From Wuchereria bancrofti (Eukaryota; Nematoda; Chromadorea; Rhabditida; Onchocercidae), in the NCBI GenBank assembly GCA_005281725.1, contig SSBO01000012.1, positions 15,652,566-15,716,565 on the forward strand: a stretch of DNA of 64,000 bases, read 5' to 3'. Made by a program: the position numbers and the translations under genes. The stretch's first letter is position 1. Each line of letters starts with the position of its first letter. The notes beneath the pieces are model-generated. The model saw nothing but the letters and a program-made list of their open reading frames with translations, was not told the DNA's origin and made no database searches. Positions 1 to 15,600 of this stretch are shown piece after piece.

Positions 1-3000
1 CTTTGTTATCAAACATATAGAAGTCTCTCTTCACTGTTTGAGAAGGGGAAATGTAACCCGTAGCATATGTAATGTGCAGTTAAATTTACCAACTTCTGGA
101 CATATTAGCATTGATTGAGCACTAGTTGCCGCATGTAGAAAAATATAGGGTATTATAATATAGAAAATTATAGTATATTATGCATATAAAACATAAGACA
201 TGACACCAGTTTTAGTTATGAGTAAAATAAATTCTTTGTTTAAGAGGAAAGTCTTCATTATTTTGCGCATGTGAAATACGGTTTTTACTTTACAGATTTT
301 TTATGCGAATTCATTGGATAAAAAAGATGGTTATGTGTTCAATGTTTTGACAGCAATTTTGCAAATCCATCGTACTGAACCACTAAGGTGAATTCTTTCC
401 GTAAGTGATTTCTTTAAAATCTAGTTATATCAGTTAATTTTTTGTACCAGATTGAAGTTTGGTGGTACTTTATGTTTATCTTTCTTTTCCACTTCTATCT
501 GCTGTTTAATTTTAAGCTCTGAATTTTACTGTTCAGCTCTGATGTATTGGCATTTTTAACTGGACAGGAAGAAATTGGAACTGCGTGTAAGAAAGTGCAG
601 GAAGCTTCGAGATTTCTACCGGTTAATTTGGTAGCTCCCCCATTCTATATGGTTATTTTTGTAATTTCTATATGGGTCTCCCACCATCGGCACAAATGCG
701 GGTTTTTGAACCGGCAGGCATACCAGTAAGATTTTAAGGTCATTAAAATTTATTGTCTAATTAAGGTTCCTTTCAGCGGTTGGTTAGAGAGAACGAAACA
801 GCAGAGTTTTAATCACTAGTGTAAATTTTTTAAATCATTATTGTAAATTTTATAGCTAGTTGTAGTTGTTTGTCTTGTAGTAAAGCTTTTATGTAATCAA
901 GTCACTCTGCTTGATGCAGAAGGATGAGAATAACAAATAACACCAACCAATGAACAAATGTAGTAGCTTTGAAGGAATCGGTTTTGATGTTACTAATTTG
1001 TGGTTATGTCGAATAATGGTTGAAATAAATCCAATATTTAATGCTTTTGATTTCACAATGGTTTTGATATATATACTATCCGTTGACTAGCATACGCTAA
1101 CTGTTATATCAAGCTTTTAAATAACTCATATCGTTAATGGTTAAAATGAAAAAGAACTAAATAAGTTTTCAAAAAAAAAAAAATCTGTTAAAATTTATTT
1201 TCTGTTTCCAATACACACGAAAAGTTATTTTCGCAACAAATATAGCGAAAAGATCCATTACCATACCAGGTATATGGGTTATTGTTGACAGTGGAAAAAA
1301 AAGTGAAATAGGCTTCAACTGAAGCCTTTTATTTCTGTCTTTACTATTTTTCGTCTGTTTTAGAAGGATGTTATTTTTTTATTGAAGCCCATATTGCATT
1401 ACTATTTGTTTTTAAAGAACCATGCATGCAAATAGAGAAAAAGTGAGGCTATTATTGAGCACAGCTTATGGACTTATCTATTTTAATTAGAGATGAATTC
1501 AAACCCCGAAGTAAGGGTTCATATCAGTTTTCTTCTAGTTCCGAAAGTTCATGAATTCTGTGGCTCAAGCTGAACTGAGTTTTTGTTTGTCTTTAAAATC
1601 TATTCGAGGTAAAATTTTTTTAAAGATTTGTCATGTCTGTTTAGAACCTTTCTTCCGGATTATCATATCGACATTTTTCTTGTGGAAAATATTTCACAAT
1701 GCTCAGCAGCGCAGAGAAGCTGGTCGTCCTGAACGTGAAGCACCGTGCAAATGTTATCGGCTTTATTTGGGAAAACATTTTTATTCATTATCCAAAATAA
1801 CAGTTCCGGAAATTTTACGATCCAATTTAGCGGTGGTAAAATTTAGCAGAAAAAGTTCTTTTCAGAGATAGTGGAATAATTCATATGATGAATTTTTGCA
1901 ATCAAATGGGTTGAATCAAATGATTTTTTAATTGAATGTTCTAAATCATTGGGAAATGATTCGATACGATTGAAAGACAAAAGCCTTAAAATAACTCGTT
2001 ATTTCTAAAGAAATTTTAATTCCTTGCTTAGGAGCTGTTCCTTGATATCTGACAAAATTTAGTATTTAGAACAGTGGAGCTTTGCGTATAAGATTTAGAT
2101 ATGTAGGTTGTTCTATTTTGTCCATTGCAGGTGCTACTCGAACTGTTAAGTATTGGTTTACGACAAATAAATCAGCTTTAATCTCAAATCCAAAAAAAAG
2201 GACTGGAAGCTGCTGAGAAACATCGTCTGTTGGATGCAGTAAAGCAATCTGATAAAAAGGAGATTGAAACTTACTGAAATGGGTGCAAGGTTATCATCAT
2301 TTCCGATTGATCCATCTTTTGCACGATAAGTTACTGGTAACTATTTCAAGTTTTAATTTATTAATCCTTTTCGAAATTTGCTATCTTATTTTTTCAGTGT
2401 TCTGNTGATAAAAAGGAGATTGAAACTTACTGAAATGGGTGCAAGGTTATCATCATTTCCGATTGATCCATCTTTTGCACGATAAGTTACTGGTAACTAT
2501 TTCAAGTTTTAATTTATTAATCCTTTTCGAAATTTGCTATCTTATTTTTTCAGTGTTCTGATAGCAGCTTCGCAGAATGAGTGTTTAAAAGAAGTTCTGA
2601 AAGTTGTGGCATTTATGTTCACTGATTCCGTTTTCTTTAGTCCAGCTGTAGGTCATGAACGAACAAATTTATCGAAGCGTAAATTTGAAGCACCCGAAGG
2701 TGATCACTGCACTCTGCTGAACGTTTATCGGGGATATCGTTTAGCTGGGAAAGAGAAGAAGTTAAAGGTAATTCATGTATTCTTAAAGTTTCTCTTTTTT
2801 AATTAATTTATTTTGATCCTCTATGTTTATGTGTTTTTTGGTCTAACTTGACTTGAACGTAAACTTGATCGAGTTATAATTTGTATGCCATTTAAGTCCA
2901 TTCTTTAACTATGTTATTTTTCGTGGTTGTCGGACGTGGCATTTAATTTTTTCATTATCTTATATTTATGTACATCACATTCTCTGAGGTTTGGACTGAT

Positions 3001-3444
3001 GTTCTAGTAACATGTGCATGGACGTTTAATAAAAACAGAGGTTTATTTTATTTCTACATACCTTTCAAATTATGTTTGATATTGTTTTACTGTTTTCTAC
3101 TGTTTGTTAAGGAATGGTGTGAAGTATTTGATATCCACCAGCGATTACTTAATACTGTTTTCAAAACTCGAAGACAACTGCGCGATATTTGCTCAAAAAA
3201 TTTACTGATTTTTCGTTCGTGCGGTACTGACACTGACAGACTCAGGTGATAATCGGTTTGAAATAATTGTAATACAGGGGAAAGATAAATATATTAGTTA
3301 ATTGGATGGCCGAAAAAACTTTTTAAAAAAAAAGGAGAAGGTAACTAAAGTTCTCAGAATATAAATAACATCAGGTTTAAGAAATTTGAGAGGAAAGAAG
3401 GAGGAAAAGGTAGAAAGCTTAATTAAGCGTGAATAATACTGTTC
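1..3444 (+). pseudogene. Decayed partial copy of DHX33 DEAH-box RNA helicase (exons 6-12)
   Basis: Nearly colinear with exons 6-12 of the intact gene at 31768-37665. Recognisable exon remnants lie at about 296-387, 537-725, 1211-1305, 1645-1836, 2132-2330, 2561-2766 and 3112-3245. It is broken in several ways. Exon 7 carries an insertion of about 23 bp that shifts the frame. The exon 8 acceptor CAG has become CAAT. One extra base lies inside the QRxGRxGR helicase motif. A TAA follows soon after the start of exon 10, with further indels behind it. Exon 12 is still open. The first five exons would lie left of the window. The last two exons are absent: homology stops at 3444, six bases before the exon 13 acceptor AG of the intact copy. 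An N at 2405 splits the remnant. No functional helicase can be made from this sequence as given. Confidence 0.92.
2250..2560. repeat. 155-bp exact direct repeat around a single N (contig-join artefact)
   Basis: Bases 2250-2404 and 2406-2560 are identical and are separated by one N at 2405. The intact DHX33 copy has this exon 10 end and intron 10 sequence only once. The arrangement is what results when two overlapping contig ends are placed side by side instead of being merged. Confidence 0.9.
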
Positions 3445-3471
3445 AAGCCGAAAAACCAGAAGATACAGAAG
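3445..3471. other. Deletion junction of the left-hand block copy
   Basis: Left of this point the sequence follows the DHX33 intron 12 homologue (ending at 37153). Right of it the sequence follows the UPF3 intron 2 homologue (clearly from 52735, with weaker similarity from about 52688). The roughly 27 bases between may be degraded homology to 52688-52710 or filler. There is no N here, so about 15.5 kb present in the right-hand copy is missing from a continuous sequence. Confidence 0.85.
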
Positions 3472-3659
3472 ACACTAAAACCACACTTCCACGTCTGACG
3501 AAACCTTAACACAACTCCATGCTAGATAGAATAAAGCAATTTACAAGATTTTATCTGTAACAGTTCCATTGAATATCACATCTTACAGCAAGAAATCCAT
3601 ATAAAATCGAGCAAAAATTAAGGGAAAATTACAAACAGCAAAGTAAAGACGAGAGGATC

Positions 3660-4033
3660 TTGATTTTGCGGCGACAAATTCAGAAGATTCGAATTCCGGA
3701 ATTGGACTTAGTTGAGTTTCTAACAGCTCCATGTCATAGCTGCCGGTAGTCGACGTAAAAGGATCCGAAAATTAATACTCAAGAGAAGATTCGAATAAAA
3801 GATTTCGATTAAGAAATTGTCCAAGTTAACTTAATATTTTCCACTGCAGAAATTGTCTAGCTTTCTTATTTTGCATTTGGCAATTTTTCAAAACTCTCGG
3901 ATTTGTTCAAAAAAATTATTTCTTGGAATTAGAACAATAAAAAAAACCCTTACTTTGAGCGGCATTTTCTGCCTAGTTTTTTTTTTCTGGACGATACCGC
4001 ATCTGACGTCGGCTTCGAAGAATCATTTTTCAT
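3660..4033 (-). pseudogene. Remnant of the first two exons of UPF3/smg-4
   Basis: The start exon (about 3950-4033) and the second exon (about 3660-3765) match the intact gene's exons at 53276-53356 and 52977-53083. The first exon has lost a base in its run of A residues (frameshift after the Ser-Ser-Arg-Lys region), and the second has lost a C near its middle. All later exons are missing because of the junction at 3445-3471. A 82-codon plus-strand reading across this area is a shadow of the remnant. Confidence 0.85.
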
Positions 4034-5612
4034 ACTATAGTAACAGTTTCGAAATATTATACAATTCATCAAGATCGATTGAAAAATATTTAATACATTA
4101 ACCATGAATTAATAACAATAAACACGCAGTAATATGAAATGAAATTTGGTCAAAGAATTTTCGAAAAATGCAAACATCATATCACATCACAGAAGAATAA
4201 GTTTTAAAACAGAATAACTTTGCCTCGCCTCAGAAAATTTTAGAAAAAATTTAAAAATTTCAAAGAAACTTTAATTTAGAACTTTAACTTATACGTCTAG
4301 CGTTTGAAGTAATGTCAGTGCAGTGATCCCGACCACTGCTCCCGTTTCTCCCGCTTATCAAGAATGGAACCCAAATTCCACAATTACTGGAATTTGGTAG
4401 GCCAGAATCTGTTTAGAGGAAACAATCACTGCATAACTGTGACCAGATGATTGGGAAGCACTCACGCATTGTGTGAAATAACAACAGTAAAATCTGAATT
4501 ACTAGAATTGAAATTCAGAGAGATAATGAGAACATATTTCAGGGAAAATATGTACAGTAATGGCAAAAAGCATTCATGGCTAGAGGACTGAAAGTCATCT
4601 CCAGAAAATGTGGATAGCACTAGGTGTATAAAAGTTTTATCAACTTAATTCTCACAGAACAAATCAAGAAAAATGAGATTTGCACAAACTGTATATGTAA
4701 AACATAAATGTACAAAAAGTGACCTGGTACAACAAATTGACTGCCAAGATTAGTGTTTCAAATATAAACCAATTTCCTTAGAGGTGATTTGCTCAAACAT
4801 ATTCATATCATACTTCATACATCACATACTCTTTTAAAAAATTAACTCCATACCTAAATATATTCATTAGTGAAAAAGTTAGAATATCTTCATAAATTTG
4901 AATGATATCTTGCAATTCCGAATTTCTAGGCTAAAGTTTCACTGAAGATGAATTATTACGAAAGCTTGCTGCAATGAAATCAGCTGCTGGCAAAAATTGA
5001 ATTTTGAGAGAAAATCTAAGTGTTAAATTTGAGCATTGCTTTGACTTGTTATTACATCATAATTCATTGACTAACATTCCACATAATTCTTCATATCTTT
5101 TCCATTGGTCTTTCCGTAAGATTTGTTTGTTGTTAATATAATTTTGTCTTGATTCCAGTTAAGTCCTGAAAAATTGTTTTGGTTGGGGGTGACTTTTGTT
5201 AACAGTTATTTATAATAATTTAAAGTAGAAAGCTAATATGAGTTAAAATTATTTTTAGTCACATTTTAAGCTTAGTAATAGATAAGGATTATGAAATATT
5301 AATAAAATATTTTCCGTAAATGTAAGTCTCTTTTTCTTTCTTCTTCAAGAATCAAGAATCAGGGCATTCAATTTTGCAAAGATTAGTAAACGCTGACTAT
5401 TTTCACATTTGTCTAAATAAAATTTTTCAAACTTTCACGTAAAATAAATAATGCATGGTAACTAACATACTATAAGAAATACTGCATTAATTAATGTCTT
5501 CGTGAAAGAGGCAAGAACAAGAATAATAATGCAATAACCTGGGAGTAAAATGCGGAATTTAAATAAAAAGTGGCACTTCGTAGACAACTAAGTATTTAGA
5601 CTGCATATTTCG
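4034..5612. other. Non-coding spacer between the UPF3 remnant and pcyt copy 1
   Basis: No gene is recognised. It is homologous to 53357-55638, except that 4858-5249 is in the opposite orientation there and about 0.7 kb (54596-55300) is absent here. A short open tail at 4941-5000 is conserved in both copies and is discussed in the findings. Confidence 0.6.
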
Positions 5613-9192
<3,580 letters not shown>

Positions 9193-12100
9193 CTAAATCC
9201 TAGAGCTTTCTACTCGATGCTAAAATATATATTATTAGCATTTCATCTATAGTGATAATCTTGACTTCTAATAAATCATTTCGTGTATCACGAATCCAAG
9301 TAACAGACAAATATTAAAAAAAATCATATTTGCGCATCGACCGAACAGTCTCAACTGCAGTCAGGGAACTATCAGCGTAAAGAAGTGCTGAAAGACTTTC
9401 ACTTAATCTTTAATTCACTGGACAAAATCTAACCCACGAAACATCAATACAGTATGCGAATTTTCTCTACAAGACACATCCTTGTTGTTGCATCTTTATT
9501 GAAAGAAAGGAATACATATACGAAAGCCAGTCTTGATGCTGGGTGAGGTGGTGAAGCGGGGACGAACTGAACAAGAAAATCTGGACTTTTTTGACATTGA
9601 GATATGATTGATGCCGCCCGAAGCAACTTTTGCGCTTTTTCCTTCTAAACGACTATGTAATCACTCTAAAATGATGAGAAAGAAATGGAAGTTTCAATAC
9701 TAAAGCAGATAATGAGGTAGAAGTTTGTTAGGAAAAGTTGTAACATTTCCAAAATCCAACATTTCCAAAACCGTACACAAAGCTACCTTCCACATGTGAA
9801 CAAAAAAGCAACTGCAACGCAGGAGAGAATTGCATAGGATCGAGTGACCGACTTTCCCTCCCATATGATATTCGAATATCCGAATGTGCACCGTAAGAAG
9901 GAAAGGTCACTTCACTGCACTTCATATTCCTATCGTCGTGTTGTTTGATGATGGTCGCTTCATTCTTGATCGATTTGTGACAGTTCTTTGTTTGTAGTTG
10001 AACCATCATTGCAAAGAGTTATTTGATGATTTCATAAGAATCGAAATTATTTCTCCGTTCAAAAGGAAAGAAAAGTTCTTCAAGCAATAAACTTTTCGAA
10101 ACTGTCATAACACTCCCTTCAAATCCTTCCAAACAATTTACAATAAGTCCATTGTAAAATCAAAATACGGAATTTTGGAAATTTAATCAAAGACAATGAA
10201 GTTCAAATCATTTGTCATACTTGATAAAGAGCTCTATATATTGTCGTTCACTGCTGAATAGATGGTTTAATTATTTTAAATGGCTTAATTACAAAGCAAA
10301 ATATACTATCTTTAGCAGTGTAGGTGACCATGATAAAAGAAATATAAGCAGAGAATTCTATCTTTGACAAATTCCTATTATCTCATTTAAAGCAACATTG
10401 AAAAATCTAATCTTTTTTTCGATATATTTCAAGACTAAAACATTTCTCTATCTACCCTTGATCCAGTGATACCCGACGAATTACTAGTTCTAGTATTTCA
10501 AACAGTGATTATCAAGGGGATCTGTAGGTATGAATCTGAGCTTTCTTTTTTTTCCAATACACCCCTCCAACACAGTCTACACGTACACCTGCATCATCTG
10601 ATTTCGGAAACCTGACTGGTACAAATACACATATGAGTATGATATGATAAACAAGGGATCCATATAGTAGAACGGTAAAAACCATCAAATCACTAATTTT
10701 GAAGTTAATCAAACCCTTGTGTTACTCACATATTTTATACATTGCATATCGTGATCTCTATAAAAACAGGAAGTGAATCGGATGTATATTTAATCCCCGC
10801 ATTTAATCTTCCATTAAACTGAACAGTCTCTATCTACATTTCATGGCCCGTCTCACTGACAAGAAATGAAGTCATGTCAACAATTCCCAACTACGTTTTC
10901 TGCTGATATTGAAAATTTGCAAAAAAATCTTGCACGAACAACAATGGAAGAAACAAATATTGATGTCTCAAAAAATTCGCTCATAAAAAAAAGTTCCATG
11001 AAATATCTGTACCAGTTTACATGCTCACTTTGTTGCAAAAGTAATGCTACATTCGCTTGAGTTTCGAGGACCTTTGGTCATATATTTTGTCCCTTTTCCA
11101 AAATAACTTTTTTTAAAGTGAGACCTTCCGGACATGTTTGCAAAAAACGAAGCATTCTAGAATTAGTTTGCAAAACTTTTTACATATACATATAAAAAGT
11201 TCTTTAATTTCAAAACGAAAAGTTATCACATCACACGTTTAACCTCAGTTTGCAAGCAAGAATGCATAAACTTTCAAACTATTAAACCCGGTACTATACA
11301 GAAAGCGATTAATCGTGAGCGAGGAAGTGCGGAAGAGGACAGGACAGAAGCATAAAGCAGGCAGTGGGAATATTACATTAGTTATCAGCTTTTACAGTTG
11401 AAAACACGGCTAAAATTGAATAGAATGTAAGCAACAAACGAACAACGGGAAGAAAAGAAGGCAAATATCACAAAAATACAAGATTGATAAAACTTTTTGA
11501 CCAAAAATTATTGTATGAATCATATATCACTTTCCTATACCAAAACCACAAAAATTTTAATTTCCTAAAATAAGTATGAAACATAATTAAAAATTCTCTT
11601 GAAATGTTTGGGAAAAAGAAATCAGGCAGGCAGGCAGGCCGGACAGATCAGGCAGTTCCCTGGTCTCACGTATATAATCAAAATATCATATTAGTACTTC
11701 AATTGTGACGCTCACTTGATCAATACAACATGTGATAAAAAAGAATAGCACGAAATTGAGAAAATATAAATTAACTGGAAATAAAGGCGTCTCATACTGC
11801 ACACTGTGTTATTATATCAAAATATAAAAACTATGACGAAGCAAAAGCAATAATTTCGTCGAGAGAAACCATTCTTAGATCATCGTAAAGTGAACTCCTA
11901 TAAACACATTTACCAAAGCCAGCAATTCCGCTCGACTTACAATTCCTGTCCTAACAGAACAGTGTCAGAGAGAACAAATTACATTACCTTGATGATAACG
12001 TGATCTAACTGACACTGTTTTATTAGACTAAAACATCACAAAGACCGCATGAGGTATAATTTAAAAAATGGGAAGATTAATGAATGACCATAAATTTTTT

Positions 12101-12648
12101 CTGACAAGATAAATTTGACCTTCATATCTCTTAATAAAAAAATATAAAATTTTGAAAATCAAACAGAAATGTTGAACTCTACTTTTACATAAGTTCCACC
12201 CATTTCAAAAACAATTTCAAGGAAATTGAAAAAATTTTCAGCAAATTTCACAAAAAATCTATCTTTACAATCGAAAGTTCCGAACAATTTCCCAGTACAG
12301 CACTGAATATGATTACATAAAACGAGTAATTCAACTTTTTAATTTCGGCAAAGCAGTAGCATGACGTATTAATCAATAATAAGTCCGTTCATAATAGTTG
12401 AAAAAATATTGCATTTTTCTTCAAAAAAATTTCCCCATTCTTTTATCAAGTAACCAAAAATATATGCTTGAAAAGTACCTATTTAACCATTTTTTTAACA
12501 CCCTTAGAAATGCTTCAAACTTTGGGAAACATTCCTACCACTTTGGATACCTGTTTTGCACAACAGATTTGAATCTTTTTTGGAGTGAAAATCAGTTTCA
12601 TAAAGAAGCAATTGAAAGTAATTAAAATGAATAAAAATGGGATAACCA
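9193..12648. other. 3.5-kb spacer between pcyt copy 1 and the tankyrase pseudogene
   Basis: No gene is recognised with confidence. It is homologous throughout to 58043-61548. It contains a 66-codon minus-strand reading at 10512-10712 that is open in both copies, a 64-codon plus-strand reading at 10866-11060 that is stopped in the other copy, and a short CAGG repeat near 11625. The part nearest 9193 presumably holds the pcyt 5' region. Confidence 0.5.
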
Positions 12649-15600
12649 TTAAAAAGCAGGCCTCAAATCGTCGTTAACTATTCGATAAACAGTCACATAT
12701 TCTGGATAGGCCTGCAAAAAATATTCTTTTCCAAAAAGTGATAACAGACCTAATTTTTACAGTCTGTCGAATTCGTCAGAGCACTATATTAAAATGGCTA
12801 TTTAGATTTGATTAGTTTTCACTAGTAAGTAATATTTTTGGAAATACCATTCAAAAAATTCAATAGTAGCTTTCCAATTTGAAAAAAAAAAATTAAAATT
12901 TCGATCTCATTCCCAAAATGCAAAGTTTGTTCTTATAAGCAATTCTTTTTAAATACTCGATATCTAAATTACGATATTTCCTGAGAAGAATACTAACTAA
13001 GAAATTTTAACCTAAAAATTACGAAAGAATTACTCATTTGCTTTCCTCTATATATGACATATTCCGGATAATTTAAACCACCTGCACGTGGTTGCTCCAT
13101 CATTGAGTGGTGAATGTGCCATTTTGTTACAGGAACTCTATAAAGAGGGATATTTAAACCATCTGGATGAAGAGCATAAAAAATACTGTTAAGCAATAAG
13201 TTAGAATAAAAGAAAGCAATTGCCACTACCTAATCCAATGTATACTAGAACAATGTATGCCTTTGTTTAGTGATTTCAGTCAAAAATTAACAAATAAAGA
13301 ACAAACTAACCTGTATAAAATATCTTCCTAACGTCACTCGACAAAGTAATAAATGTCGGATAAGAACAATCACGATGAAGACTGCATCCACTGCCTGTCA
13401 TATTAAACCAAATACAAAACATAACACGTCTGATTAGCTTTTCATATGTTTCATATTTTAACTGATTATGATTAGATAAAATTTGTTTTTATATTCATTA
13501 ACTCTTCATGTTAAAAATCTTTCATTCATTAGCTCTTCAAATTTAGATAAATCCTAATTAACTCACCAGCACCAAATATACCACCCATATGTGAATACCT
13601 TTCATCGAAATCTTTCTGTACAATGGAAAAAACGCATAAACGGTGATCCATGATACAAAAGTTTTTCATTATGCTCACCACACACACATTCACTTAACGG
13701 TACATACTAGCAGAAACATTTCGAAAACAACTTTTCCTTTTTTTAATCAAGCTGTTGACTGTGCAAATCCATTCCATAAAAATGAATTGATTAAGGCAAA
13801 CTTAAAAACTGATATATGAAGTTAAGACTGATACAGCAACTATTACAACTGCTCCTTGTTACAGCAGCAAAATTGAGATGTTAGAAGATATCACTGCAAT
13901 ATCGAAACTAAAAGCCTAGAATATATAAGCGTCCGTTGTAAAGTTTACAACAGTTGTCATTTGGTACACATCGCTACCATCCATAGAAAATTCCACAACT
14001 ATTACTACCGTTCTTCCGCTACATCTGCACGGCGTTTTATATACCTTCGTAAAGAACACTACTTTGAAGAATAAAAAATTAAAGCTAACTCGAGAAAAGG
14101 ACTACTTTAAAAAATTAGACCTTAAAAATTTGCATTCAATAATTTTTAATTATTTTTTTACCCATCCCGAACCGACTTTATGAATCAGTACTACCGAACA
14201 TCTCCAAGTATCGCTTAATCTTCATTAATTCCGAAAGTCCTTTAGTGACAAAAATTTATCACCTTTCATAAATTTTTTCGTTAATAATCTTCTGTATTTC
14301 AAGCATTTCAAACTTGGTGTACATTCATCCAAGCCAAGATCTAGGTGTGAAACAACTGTAGAACTCAATCCTTTTTCAATTTGTTGGAATACTTCATTTG
14401 AACACTCAATTTGTATCAATATTGTGCCTATTGATACTGTACCTGAAAATTACTCGGCGAATTCCTACTTTCGTTACCTAAATACATGTTTTAGGAATTG
14501 TATACAAACGAAATTCCTACTAGATGAGGTAATTAAAATTAACGTAAAGTTGAAGTGAAATAAATGGTCAATAAATTAACGTAAAGTTAAAGTGAAACAA
14601 ATATTAACGTAAGATCGGGATATTTCAAATCATTACGACTACGATTATCTCAATCTCTGCTTCACTTCTCCAAATACTCTGTTAAAAAGTCTGATATAAT
14701 AACATAGTTGGCAAATAATCATGCTGATAATGAGCTTTGAAGAAAACAAGAAAATATATCAGTTTTTAAATTATACCATGAGCTATCCGTTACATCTTGA
14801 ACTATTTTTACATATGTAATAATAATCATCCCCAAACCTCATATAAGTAAGATGAATTAAAAGTAACCAAGTGGAAGAAAAAAGTGATTTATATTTGACC
14901 ATTCATTCTAATCCAAATGCATTATCTTCACTTTTCCTTATACATTTCCCAATATTCTTAAGCAATCGAAATCGAGTCCCGAAAGCATCAGTTCCCATCG
15001 CTTTCAAATCATCATGTGTCATAATGGCCAAAAAATCTAATGTAATTCTTTCCTTAGCAAATAAATTTGACAGCGAATTAAGACCAATCGATCGTAAATA
15101 GTCTTTCATAGAAAACTTTGTTTCATATTCATTACCTCCCTGGAAGTAAAATACTATATTCAACCACTCACGAAAATGTAAAAAACAATGTTGTAAAAAC
15201 GAACGCAGTGAAAATTTTTCCGCATGCATTAATTAATGTTACAATGCTTGTTAATTTCAAAATTCCCAAGCCTATTATCACTCTGTCGTGTATGCTTTCC
15301 ATGCTCCATCGTTTAACTAAACTCAAATATAAACTATGCAGTCTAACCAAACAGCTGAATCGTTTAATCAAAAGGAAGAAATGAAACATTATTAAACCTA
15401 TTAAAAATACTTTTTTTCACATCGAACCATGAAACGAAATTTTCACAAAAAATTTCGAAACTGTTACTTTTTTTTGTTTAGAAAACATTATTTTCTCATT
15501 CCCTAAATTTGTTTCCTGTCTCGAACAATTGACTGATTGCATGTCAACAACGGCATTAACCATGATCTCCCGCACAAAAGATAAAATTGGTAAATCAACC

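Noticed and set aside
1309..1326. 18-bp near-palindrome (AGGCTTCA..TGAAGCCT)
   Set aside because: It lies in pseudogene intron sequence, is imperfect in the homologous site near 35141 and has no context suggesting function.
10866..11060. 64-codon plus-strand reading downstream of pcyt copy 1
   Set aside because: The matching sequence in the right-hand copy has a stop a few codons after the ATG, and no family similarity is seen.
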